Below, in pieces: positions 38,585 through 47,273 of a DNA stretch of 64,000 nt. Source of the DNA: Streptomyces noursei (GTDB lineage Bacteria > Actinomycetota > Actinomycetes > Streptomycetales > Streptomycetaceae); assembly GCF_016917755.1 (NCBI RefSeq), contig NZ_CP070326.1, forward strand, positions 5,394,001 through 5,458,000, written 5' to 3'. The notes beneath the pieces are model-generated. The model was not told the DNA's origin. It ran no database searches and worked only from the letters and a program-made list of their open reading frames with translations. Made by a program: the position numbers and the translations under genes. Within the stretch, counting starts at the first letter, position 1; every line of letters begins with the position of its first letter.

Positions 38585-39069
38585 GGGTGTCGTTTCCCCC
38601 CGAGTGCGTGACGTCGACGGCTCCCGGCCCACCCGGTGAGCCGTGCCGCATCCATCCTGCCAGCCGGCTCACCCGCCGTAGCAAGGTGAGGACGGCAATC
38701 GCGGCCGCCCTGTGACAGTCGCCGCACGGCGCGTGTCCGACCGGTGGACGGGGCCGGGGAGCGGGTGATTACTCTGCGAGATCAGTGGCAGGCCGGGGGC
38801 GGTGGTCGGCCGGCGTCGAACGGCGGGGCGGAGCGGGGCCGGGGTGCTCCACGAGGGGGCGTCGTAGGGCCGTCGGGGAGCGCCCGGAGCGGTCGGGGCG
38901 GCGCGAAGGCATGTAGTCGGGTTACCGTTCGAGTGGCGTTGCGGGGTTTTTCCGTTTGACACGGGGGCGGGAGGTACCGTCACACTCCGCAGCGTCAAGC
39001 GTCACCGCAGTGCGCCCCGGGCGTCCGGCCCAGGAGCATCCCCAGCGTCGACCGGAGAGAAGAGCGAAG
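38585..39069. promoter_or_regulatory. Divergent control region upstream of topA
   Basis: This 485-base region holds the promoters of topA and of the leftward membrane-protein operon. A TTGACA-like -35 element is visible at 38957-38962, but I cannot assign a certain -10. In S. coelicolor topA transcription responds to supercoiling, so sequence here is likely to be regulatory. No gene is seen. Confidence 0.4.
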
Positions 39070-41913
39070 TTGTCCCCGACCAGCGAGACCGCAGAGGGCG
39101 GCGGCCGCCGACTCGTCATCGTCGAGTCGCCTGCCAAGGCGAAGACGATCAAGGGCTACCTCGGCCCTGGCTACGTGGTCGAGGCCAGCGTCGGGCACAT
39201 CCGCGACCTCCCGAACGGCGCGGCCGAGGTCCCGGCGAAGTACAAGGGCGAGCCCTGGGCCCGCCTCGGCGTGAACGTCGACGCCGACTTCCAGCCGATC
39301 TACGTGGTCAACACGGATAAGAAGGACCAGGTCAAGAAGCTCAAGGCGCTGCTGGCCGAGTCCGACGAACTCTTCCTCGCCACCGATGAGGACCGCGAGG
39401 GCGAGGCCATCGCGTGGCACCTCCAGGAGATCCTCAAGCCGAAGGTCCCGGTCCACCGGATGGTCTTCCACGAGATCACCAAGGACGCCATCCGCGAGGC
39501 CGTCGCCAACCCCCGCGACCTCAACCAGAAGCTGGTCGACGCCCAGGAGACCCGCCGGATCCTCGACCGCCTCTACGGCTACGAGGTCTCCCCGGTGCTG
39601 TGGAAGAAGGTCATGCCCCGGCTGTCGGCCGGCCGGGTGCAGTCGGTGGCGACCCGGCTCGTCGTCGAGCGGGAGCGCGAGCGCATCGCCTTCCGCTCCG
39701 CCGAGTACTGGGACCTGACCGGCACCTTCTCCACCGGGCGGGCCGGCGACGCCAGCGACCCGTCGACGCTGACCGCCCGACTGAACAGCGTCGACGGCCG
39801 CCGCGTCGCGCAGGGCCGCGACTTCGGCGCCAACGGGCAGCTGAAGAACGCCGATGTGCTGCATCTGGACGAGGCGAACGCCCGGGCGCTCGCCGCCGCC
39901 CTGGCGGACACCGCGTTCGCGGTCCGCTCGGTCGAGTCCAAGCCCTACCGCCGTTCGCCGTACGCGCCGTTCCGGACGACCACCCTCCAGCAGGAGGCCA
40001 GCCGCAAGCTCGGCTTCGGCGCCAAGGCCACCATGCAGGTCGCGCAGAAGCTGTACGAGAACGGCTTCATCACCTATATGCGTACGGACTCCACCACGCT
40101 CTCGGACACCGCGGTCGCCGCGGCCCGGGCGCAGGTGACGCAGCTGTACGGCGCCGGGTACCTCCCCGACAAGCCGCGGACGTACGCCGGCAAGGTCAAG
40201 AACGCGCAGGAGGCGCACGAGGCGATCCGCCCCTCCGGCGACCGCTTCCGCACGCCCGCCGAGACCGGGCTGACCGGCGACCAGTTCAGGCTCTACGAGC
40301 TGATCTGGAAGCGGACCGTCGCCTCCCAGATGAAGGACGCGACCGGCAACTCCGTCACCGTCAAGATCGGCGGCCGGGCCGCGGACGGGCGGGACACCGA
40401 GTTCAGCGCGTCCGGCAAGACCATCACCTTCCACGGCTTCCTCAAGGCATACGTGGAGGGCGCCGACGACCCGAACGCCGAGCTGGACGACCGCGAGCGG
40501 CGGCTGCCGCAGGTCGCCGAGGGCGACGCGCTCACCGCCCAGGAGATCACCGCCGACGGCCACGCCACCAAGCCGCCCGCCCGCTACACCGAGGCCACCC
40601 TGGTCAAGGAGCTGGAGGAGCGGGAGATCGGCCGTCCGTCGACGTACGCGTCGATCATCGGCACGATCCTGGACCGCGGCTATGTCTTCAAGAAGGGCAC
40701 CGCGCTCGTCCCGTCGTTCCTCTCCTTCGCCGTGGTCAACCTCCTGGAGAAGCACTTCGGCCGGCTCGTCGACTACGACTTCACCGCCAAGATGGAGGAC
40801 GACCTCGACCGCATCGCCCGCGGCGAGGCGCAGGCCGTGCCGTGGCTGCGGCGCTTCTACTTCGGCGAGGGCGCTGGTGCCGGCGAGAGCGGTGCGGCGG
40901 ACGCCGGCAACGGCGACGGCGACCACCTCGGCGGCCTGAAGGAGCTGGTCACCGACCTCGGCGCGATCGACGCCCGGGAGATCTCGTCGTTCCCGGTGGG
41001 CAACGGCGTCACGCTGCGGGTCGGCCGCTACGGCCCGTACGTCGAGCGCGGCGAGAAGGACGAGGAGGGCCACCAGCGGGCCGACGTCCCCGACGACCTG
41101 GCGCCCGACGAGCTGACCGTGGAGTACGCCGAGGAGCTGCTGGCGAAGCCGAGCGGCGACTACGAGCTGGGCATGGACCCCGAGTCCGGCCACCAGATCG
41201 TGGCGAAGGACGGCCGCTACGGCCCGTACGTCACCGAGGTGCTCCCCGAGGGCACCCCGAAGACCGGCAAGAACGCGGTCAAGCCGCGCACCGCCTCGCT
41301 CTTCAAGTCGATGTCCCTGGACACCGTGACGCTGGCGGACGCGCTCAAGCTGATGTCGCTGCCGCGCGTGGTCGGCACCGACGCCGAGGGCGTGGAGATC
41401 ACCGCGCAGAACGGCCGCTACGGCCCGTACCTCAAGAAGGGCACCGACTCGCGTTCCCTGGAGCGCGAGGAGCAGCTCTTCACGATCACCCTCGACGAGG
41501 CGCTGGCGATCTACGCCCAGCCCAAGCAGCGCGGCCGGGCCGCCGCCAAGCCGCCGCTGAAGGAGCTGGGCACGGACCCGGTGAGCGGCAAGCCGGTGGT
41601 GGTCAAGGACGGCCGGTTCGGCGCGTACGTCACCGACGGCGAGACCAACGCGACGCTGCGGCGGGACGACGACGTCGAGACGATCACCCCCGAGCGCGGC
41701 TACGAGCTCCTGGCGGAGAAGCGCGCCAAGGGCCCGGCGAAGAAGACCGCCGCCAAGAAGACCGCGGCGAAGAAGACGACGGCGAAGAAGACCGCCGCCA
41801 AGAAGACCACGGCGAAGAAGACGGCGGCCAAGAAGACCACCGCCAAGAAGGCCGCCACGAAGACGGCGGCCAAGACGGCGGCGAAGAAGACCGCCGCTCC
41901 GGCCGAGGACTGA
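39070..41913 (+). CDS. topA: DNA topoisomerase I with lysine-repeat C-terminal tail
   Basis: A 947-aa protein. TTG 39070 (giving MSPTSETAEGG) is taken as start because it matches the known Streptomyces TopA N-terminus and has GGAGAGAAGAG upstream. The TOPRIM domain carries LVIVESPAKAKTIKG and the metal motif ATDEDREGEAIAWH. The catalytic Tyr is in GFITYMRTDSTTLSD. Three C-terminal repeats with NGRYGPYL/DGRFGAYV follow, then about 50 residues of AAKKT/TAKKT repeats. These lysine repeats make actinobacterial TopA highly processive. The enzyme relaxes negative supercoils. Confidence 0.96.
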   Translation: MSPTSETAEGGGRRLVIVESPAKAKTIKGYLGPGYVVEASVGHIRDLPNGAAEVPAKYKGEPWARLGVNVDADFQPIYVVNTDKKDQVKKLKALLAESDELFLATDEDREGEAIAWHLQEILKPKVPVHRMVFHEITKDAIREAVANPRDLNQKLVDAQETRRILDRLYGYEVSPVLWKKVMPRLSAGRVQSVATRLVVERERERIAFRSAEYWDLTGTFSTGRAGDASDPSTLTARLNSVDGRRVAQGRDFGANGQLKNADVLHLDEANARALAAALADTAFAVRSVESKPYRRSPYAPFRTTTLQQEASRKLGFGAKATMQVAQKLYENGFITYMRTDSTTLSDTAVAAARAQVTQLYGAGYLPDKPRTYAGKVKNAQEAHEAIRPSGDRFRTPAETGLTGDQFRLYELIWKRTVASQMKDATGNSVTVKIGGRAADGRDTEFSASGKTITFHGFLKAYVEGADDPNAELDDRERRLPQVAEGDALTAQEITADGHATKPPARYTEATLVKELEEREIGRPSTYASIIGTILDRGYVFKKGTALVPSFLSFAVVNLLEKHFGRLVDYDFTAKMEDDLDRIARGEAQAVPWLRRFYFGEGAGAGESGAADAGNGDGDHLGGLKELVTDLGAIDAREISSFPVGNGVTLRVGRYGPYVERGEKDEEGHQRADVPDDLAPDELTVEYAEELLAKPSGDYELGMDPESGHQIVAKDGRYGPYVTEVLPEGTPKTGKNAVKPRTASLFKSMSLDTVTLADALKLMSLPRVVGTDAEGVEITAQNGRYGPYLKKGTDSRSLEREEQLFTITLDEALAIYAQPKQRGRAAAKPPLKELGTDPVSGKPVVVKDGRFGAYVTDGETNATLRRDDDVETITPERGYELLAEKRAKGPAKKTAAKKTAAKKTTAKKTAAKKTTAKKTAAKKTTAKKAATKTAAKTAAKKTAAPAED

Positions 41914-41957
41914 GCCCCGCCCGGGGCCGCGCCTGCCCGGCGTGGTCCGGCGCGGGA

Positions 41958-41998
41958 CAAGGGCGGGCCGGCGGACACCCTCCGCCGGCCCGCCCTTG
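41958..41998 (+). terminator. Terminator of topA, 18-bp perfect stem
   Basis: Arms 41958-41975 and 41981-41998 are exactly complementary with a 5-base loop. It starts 44 bases after the topA stop and 74 bases before the tmk start, so topA and tmk are likely separate units. Confidence 0.85.
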
Positions 41999-42071
41999 CG
42001 CGCTCCCGCTCAGCCGCCCGTTTGTTCGGGCAGGCGCCCGGTGGAGTGTTCCGTCCCGATAGGCTGGCGAG

Positions 42072-45000
42072 ATGACGCGTGCCGAGCAGCCAACGGTCGT
42101 GACCCCCACCGCAGACGCCCTCGCAGCCGATTCCCGCGAGCGCGCCGTACGAGCCCTGCTCCGCTTCCCCCCACTGAAGCGGCTGTGGAGCGCCCAGTTC
42201 GTCGGGGGTATCGGCGATGCCCTGTCCTTGCTTGTCCTGGTACTCCTCGCCCTTCAGGCGGCGCTGTACGTACCGCTGGGCGGCCAGGCCGTGTTCGGCG
42301 GCGGCTACCGCGGCGCCGCCCTCGCGGTCACCGCCGTCTTCGGCGTACGGATGCTGGCGACGTTGCTCTTCGGGGCGGTCCTGCTGGGGCCGCTGTCCGC
42401 GCTCGCTGCGCCCGACGGGCCGCTGGACCGCCGCTGGACGATGATCGCCGCGGACGGGCTGCGGCTCGCGCTGCTGGTCATCGCCCCCCTGTGGATCGAC
42501 TGGACGCCCACCAGCGCCCTGGCCTGGCTGCTGGTGACGGTCTTCGTCAGCGGCGTCGCCGAGCGCTTCTGGACGGTCGCCCGGGAGAGCGCCGCGCCGG
42601 CCCTGCTGCCCGCGCCGCCCCTGGAGGGCGCCGCCGTCCGGCCGCTGCCCGACAACATGGACGCACTGCGCCGGCTGTCGCTGCGCACCAGCTTCGCCGC
42701 CATGCCGATCGCGGCCGCCGCCCTGGTGGTCTGCGCGCTGGTCGGGAGGCTGCTGGGGACCGGCGTGGAGTGGTTCCACCTGCACCAGGCGGCGCTCGGC
42801 TCGTACCTCGCGGCCGGACTGTTCGCCGCGTCCGTGTCGATCCTCTACTTCATCGAGCTGCCCGACGGGCAGACGCCGCGGCCGCGCTCCCCGCTGGAGG
42901 GGCTGCGCCGTCCGAAGGGCACCTCGGCCGCGGCCACGACCGGCTCCGGCTCGGAGCGGGGCCGCACCGGCGCCATCCCGCTGCTGGTGCTGGCATGCGC
43001 CGCGGTGGCCGCCGCGATCGCCGCGGCCGCCGCGCTCGCCGTGCTGCACGCCGCCGACCTGGGCGCCGGGCCGGCCGGCTACGCGCTGCTGGTGCTCGCG
43101 CTGACCGGCGGTACGGCCCTCGGTATCCGCGGCGCCCGCAAGGTGCTGCCCGGGTTCTCCCGGCGCCGGCTGCTCGCCCTGGCGATCGCCGCCACCGGTC
43201 TGCTGCTGTTGGCCATGGGGCTGGTCCCGGACACCACGACGGTGCTGCTGCTCGCGCTGCTGGCCGGGCTCGGCGCCGGCGTCGCCGCCAATACGGGCCA
43301 CGCCCTGCTGGACCAGGAGACCGAGGCGTTCCGCACCGCCCGGACGACCGAGCACCTGCAGGCCGTCGTCCGGCTCGCCATCGGGCTGGCCGCGATCGTC
43401 GCGCCCCTGCTGGCCGGGCTCATCGGCCGGCACCAGATCGGCAGCGGAGCCTTCGTCTTCGCGCACGGCGGCGCCGCGTACACGCTGATGCTGGTCGGCG
43501 CGCTGCTGCTGCCGGTCGCCGCCTGGGTGCTGGGCAAGACCGACGACCGGCAGGGCGTTCCGCTCCGGCACGACCTGCGGGAGGCGGTGCGCGGCGGCGA
43601 CCCGGCGCAGGCCACTGCGGCCACCGGCTTCTTCATCGCCCTGGAGGGCGGCGACGGGGCCGGGAAGTCCACCCAGGTCGAGGCGCTGGCGGAGTGGATC
43701 CGTGGCAAGGGCCACGAGGTCGTGGTGACCCGGGAGCCGGGCGCCACCGCCATCGGCAAGCGGCTGCGCGCGATCATCCTGGACGTGTCCACGTCCGGTC
43801 TCTCCGACCGCGCCGAGGCGCTGATGTTCGCCGCGGACCGGGCCGAGCACGTCGACAGCGTCGTCCGGCCCGCGCTGGAGCGCGGCGCGGTGGTGATCAC
43901 CGACCGCTACATCGACTCCTCGGTGGCCTACCAGGGCGCCGGCCGCAACCTCGCGCCCACGGAGATCGCCCGGATCAACCGTTGGGCGACCGGCGGCCTG
44001 GTCCCGCACCTGACCGTCCTGCTGGACATCGCCCCGGACGCGGCCCGCGAGCGCTTCACCGAGGCGCCGGACCGCATGGAGTCCGAGCCGGCCGCGTTCC
44101 ACGAGCGGGTGCGCAGCGGCTTCCTCACCCTGGCCGCCGCCGACCCCGCGCGCTATCTGGTCGTCGACGCAGCCCAGGAGCCGGAGGCCATCACCACCGT
44201 CCTCCGGCACCGGCTCGACCAGGTCCTCCCGCTGTCCGAGGCCGAGATCGAGGCCCGGGAAGAGGCCCGTAAGGCGGCCGAGGAGGAGGCCCGCCGCAAG
44301 GCCGAGGAGGAGGCCGCGCGCAAGGCGGAGGAGGAGCGCCGGGAGCGGGAGCGCCAGGAGCAGCTCGCCAAGCTGCGCGCCGAAGAGGAGGAGCGCAAGC
44401 GGCGGGAGGCCGAGGAGGCCAAGGCCCGGGAGGCCGCCCGCCAGGCCGAGGAGGCCCGCAAGCGCGCCGAGGAGGCCCGCCAGGCGGCGGAGGAGGAGCG
44501 CAAGCGGCGCGAGGCCGAGGAGAAGGCCCGCCAGGCCGAGCGGGAGCGGCTGCGCAAGGAGCACGAGGAGCAGGCGCGGCTGCGCCAGGAGGCCGAGGAG
44601 CGCCGCCTGGAGAAGCAGCGCAAGGCCGAGGAGGCGCTGCTGCGCGCCGAGCAGGCCCGGATCGCGGCGGCGGAGGCGGCCAAGGCGGCCGAGGCGAAGG
44701 CCAAGGCGGAGGCGGCCAAGGCGGCCGAGGCGCCGACCGCGGAGACGGACGTGACGCAGCTGCGGAAGCGGATCGCGGCGGAGGGCGACCCGGGGACGGG
44801 TGCCGGACGCGGTGGGTCTTCCTCCGGGGCCTCCGGTTCTGCGGGTTCCGACGGTTCTGCCGGTTCCGCGGGCTCTGCGGGTGCTTCCGGGGCCGTGGCC
44901 GAGAGCCGCTCCGATGCGGGCGCCGGCTCCGGTTCCGGCGCCGCCCCGGACGGCGAGCGGACGGCGGCGCTGCCGCGGCCCGAGCCGCGGGAGGCGTACG

Positions 45001-45410
45001 GCCAGGCGGACGAGACCGCGGTCCTGCCGCCCGTACGGGACGACGCCCGGCGCGCTCACCAGGGAGGTGGCGCGGACTCCGAGGAGACCGCCGTGCTGCC
45101 GCCGGTCCGGGAGGGCGACCCGGCGGACCGGGTGCCGCCGTGGATGTTCGCCCAGGAGAACGGCGCGGGCCGGGACGCCGGCGCGGCCGAGCGGGGCGCC
45201 GAGCGGACCCGGGAGCTGCCGCAGGTCGATCCGGAGACCGGCCGTCCCGCGGAGTCCCCGCGGCGCGGACGGCCCCGCCCCGAGTGGGCGGAGGAGACGC
45301 CGCTGGACGACCTGCCGACCCTCGCCGACGAGCTCCTCGGCCCGCGCGCGGACGATGACGCCGACCACGGCACGGGCGGCAACGGCCGCCGCCGGGGCCG
45401 GCGCGGCTGA
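42072..45410 (+). CDS. tmk: dTMP kinase fused to an MFS-like membrane domain and a long coiled coil
   Basis: A 1112-aa protein from ATG 42072. Residues 30-500 are a multi-helix MFS-like membrane region (LWSAQFVGGIGDALSLLVLVLLALQ). Thymidylate kinase begins near residue 518: P-loop FFIALEGGDGAGKSTQ, DR motif ITDRYIDSSVAYQG, and the LID region. From about 715 to 900 there is a charged coiled coil of EEARRKAEEE type, then a Ser/Gly linker and a conserved acidic C-terminus (PLDDLPTLADELLG). It phosphorylates dTMP to dTDP; the membrane part may have lost transport. The fusion is found in Streptomyces. Confidence 0.92.
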   Translation: MTRAEQPTVVTPTADALAADSRERAVRALLRFPPLKRLWSAQFVGGIGDALSLLVLVLLALQAALYVPLGGQAVFGGGYRGAALAVTAVFGVRMLATLLFGAVLLGPLSALAAPDGPLDRRWTMIAADGLRLALLVIAPLWIDWTPTSALAWLLVTVFVSGVAERFWTVARESAAPALLPAPPLEGAAVRPLPDNMDALRRLSLRTSFAAMPIAAAALVVCALVGRLLGTGVEWFHLHQAALGSYLAAGLFAASVSILYFIELPDGQTPRPRSPLEGLRRPKGTSAAATTGSGSERGRTGAIPLLVLACAAVAAAIAAAAALAVLHAADLGAGPAGYALLVLALTGGTALGIRGARKVLPGFSRRRLLALAIAATGLLLLAMGLVPDTTTVLLLALLAGLGAGVAANTGHALLDQETEAFRTARTTEHLQAVVRLAIGLAAIVAPLLAGLIGRHQIGSGAFVFAHGGAAYTLMLVGALLLPVAAWVLGKTDDRQGVPLRHDLREAVRGGDPAQATAATGFFIALEGGDGAGKSTQVEALAEWIRGKGHEVVVTREPGATAIGKRLRAIILDVSTSGLSDRAEALMFAADRAEHVDSVVRPALERGAVVITDRYIDSSVAYQGAGRNLAPTEIARINRWATGGLVPHLTVLLDIAPDAARERFTEAPDRMESEPAAFHERVRSGFLTLAAADPARYLVVDAAQEPEAITTVLRHRLDQVLPLSEAEIEAREEARKAAEEEARRKAEEEAARKAEEERRERERQEQLAKLRAEEEERKRREAEEAKAREAARQAEEARKRAEEARQAAEEERKRREAEEKARQAERERLRKEHEEQARLRQEAEERRLEKQRKAEEALLRAEQARIAAAEAAKAAEAKAKAEAAKAAEAPTAETDVTQLRKRIAAEGDPGTGAGRGGSSSGASGSAGSDGSAGSAGSAGASGAVAESRSDAGAGSGSGAAPDGERTAALPRPEPREAYGQADETAVLPPVRDDARRAHQGGGADSEETAVLPPVREGDPADRVPPWMFAQENGAGRDAGAAERGAERTRELPQVDPETGRPAESPRRGRPRPEWAEETPLDDLPTLADELLGPRADDDADHGTGGNGRRRGRRG

Positions 45411-45442
45411 CCGGACGGGGGCCGGGAGCCCCTGGGCGACGC

Positions 45443-45490
45443 AGGAACGGCCGTGGCCGCAGCATTCGCGCTGCGGCCACGGCCGTTCCT
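45443..45490 (+). terminator. 21-bp perfect inverted repeat after tmk
   Basis: Arms 45443-45463 and 45470-45490 are exactly complementary, with a 6-base loop. No mismatch occurs over 21 pairs, which is long for a terminator. It begins 32 bases after the tmk stop. The remaining gap to holB (to 45725) is purine-rich and shows no gene. Confidence 0.85.
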
Positions 45491-45725
45491 CGTGCCGGGC
45501 GCGGGGCCGGACCGGGCGGGGGACCGGTTGTCAGTGGGGTGCACCACAATGGGTAGGGAACGGGTCGTGACGGACGGGTCCCGGCGGGGGGAGCACCGGC
45601 GCGGGGCGCGGCGACGGGCCCGCGGTGGCGGCGCTCGCGCGGCCTTCCCGCGGCACGGTCGGGTCGGTGCGGCCCTGCGGCGACCCGAGCAGCACACACG
45701 CGGAACGGACAGGACGGCAGCAGCG

Positions 45726-46973
45726 ATGGCGGTATGGGACGACGTGGTCGGCCAGGACCGGGTGACGGCGCAGCTCGACGCCGCCGCACGCGATGCGGAC
45801 GCCATCGTGACCGCCGAGAGCGCGGCACGGCGGGCCGCGGCCGGCGCGCCGGCGCAGTCCGCGCCGGCGCGGACCGGCGCCTCCCAGATGACGCACGCCT
45901 GGCTGTTCACGGGCCCGCCCGGTTCCGGCCGGGCCACCGCCGCCCGCGCCTTCGCGGCGGCCCTCCAGTGCGTGAGCCCGGACCGCGCCCTCGGGGGCGG
46001 CCCCGGCTGCGGCTTCTGCGACGGCTGCCACACCAGCCTGGTCGGCACCCACGCCGACGTCGAGATCGTCCGCACGGACCTGCTCTCCATCGGCGTCAAG
46101 GAGACCCGCGACCTGGTCCGCAGGGCCTCGCTCTCCCCGGCCGGAGGTCGCTGGCAGGTGATCGTCCTGGAGGACGCCGACCGCCTCACCGAGGGCGCGG
46201 GCAACGTCCTCCTGAAGGCCGTCGAGGAGCCCGCGCCCCGTACGGTCTGGCTGCTGTGCGCGCCCTCCATCGAGGACGTCCTCCCCACGATCCGCTCGCG
46301 CTGCCGCCACCTCTCGCTGCGTACGCCGTCCGTCGGCGCGGTCGCCGAGCTCCTGGCGCGGCGCGACGGCATCGACCCGGAGACCGCCGCCCGCTCCGCC
46401 CGCGCCACCCAGGGGCACATCGACCGGGCCCGCCGGCTCGCCACCGACGAGCGGGCCCGGGCCCGCCGGGCAGCCGTCCTGAAGCTCCCGCTCCGCATCG
46501 ACGACATCGGCGGCTGCCTCAAGGCCGCCCAGGAGCTGATCGACGCCGCCGGCGAGGACGCCAAGCAGGTCGCCGAGGAGGTCGACGCCAAGGAGACCGA
46601 GGAGCTGCGCGCCGCCCTCGGTGCCGCGGCCGGTACCGGCGGTCGGCTGCCCCGGGGCACCGCGGGCGCCATGAAGGAGCTCCAGGACAAGCAGAAGCGC
46701 CGCTCGACCCGCACCCAGCGCGACAGCCTCGACCTCGCCCTGGTCGACCTCACCGCCTTCTACCGCGATGTCCTCGCCGTCCAGATGGGGGCATCCGTCC
46801 CGCTCTCCAACGACGACGTCGGCGACAGCATCCGACGTATCGCCACCACTTCCACCGCCGAGCGCACCCTGCGCCGTATAGAAGCGGTGATCGCCTGCCG
46901 GGAGGCCCTGGAGCGCAATGTCGCCCCGCTGCTCGCCGTCGAGGCCATGACGGTCGCGCTGCGAGCGGGCTGA
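45726..46973 (+). CDS. holB: DNA polymerase III subunit delta'
   Basis: A 415-aa protein from ATG 45726. It starts MAVWDDVVGQDRVTAQLD as delta'/DnaX clamp-loader subunits do. Walker A reads TGPPGSGRAT, with Arg in place of the catalytic Lys, as expected for the non-hydrolysing delta' subunit. A zinc module is present (CVSPDR then CGFCDGCHTS), and the sensor 1 region is TIRSRCRHLSL. It loads the beta sliding clamp together with delta and gamma/tau. Pairing with tmk is conserved across many bacteria. Confidence 0.94.
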   Translation: MAVWDDVVGQDRVTAQLDAAARDADAIVTAESAARRAAAGAPAQSAPARTGASQMTHAWLFTGPPGSGRATAARAFAAALQCVSPDRALGGGPGCGFCDGCHTSLVGTHADVEIVRTDLLSIGVKETRDLVRRASLSPAGGRWQVIVLEDADRLTEGAGNVLLKAVEEPAPRTVWLLCAPSIEDVLPTIRSRCRHLSLRTPSVGAVAELLARRDGIDPETAARSARATQGHIDRARRLATDERARARRAAVLKLPLRIDDIGGCLKAAQELIDAAGEDAKQVAEEVDAKETEELRAALGAAAGTGGRLPRGTAGAMKELQDKQKRRSTRTQRDSLDLALVDLTAFYRDVLAVQMGASVPLSNDDVGDSIRRIATTSTAERTLRRIEAVIACREALERNVAPLLAVEAMTVALRAG

Positions 46974-47273
46974 GCCGCCCGCCGGTCCACCGGTCGCACG
47001 ATCGCCGCGCACACATCGTTCATCTATGGATACGCTCCGTAGGTGACCTGACGTCGCGAGCCGACGACCGGGAGCCGGGGCCGCGCATCCGCAACTGCGC
47101 ATCCACCACCGGAGAACCGGGGACCGGGAGACCGGGACCGACGAACCGGTACCGGGAACCGGGACGGGTGCCGAGCGCCAGACCGCCACCGTCGAGGAGC
47201 CACCACCACCAGGAACGCCACACAGGCCACCACCGGGAACCCCGCCACCTGGGACCGACACCAAGGGACCGCC
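46974..47273. other. Intergenic region with ACCGGG-type short repeats
   Basis: The first 70 bases hold nothing recognisable. From about 47070 to 47230 the sequence is built from ACCGG/ACCGGGA units with variable spacing (ten or more copies). No gene is seen. The promoter of the peptidase gene is probably here. Confidence 0.45.

Noticed and set aside
41700..45368. A 1222-codon open frame on the minus strand
   Set aside because: It is antisense to topA and tmk. Long antisense frames are expected from GC-rich third positions; the product is low-complexity with no family motif.
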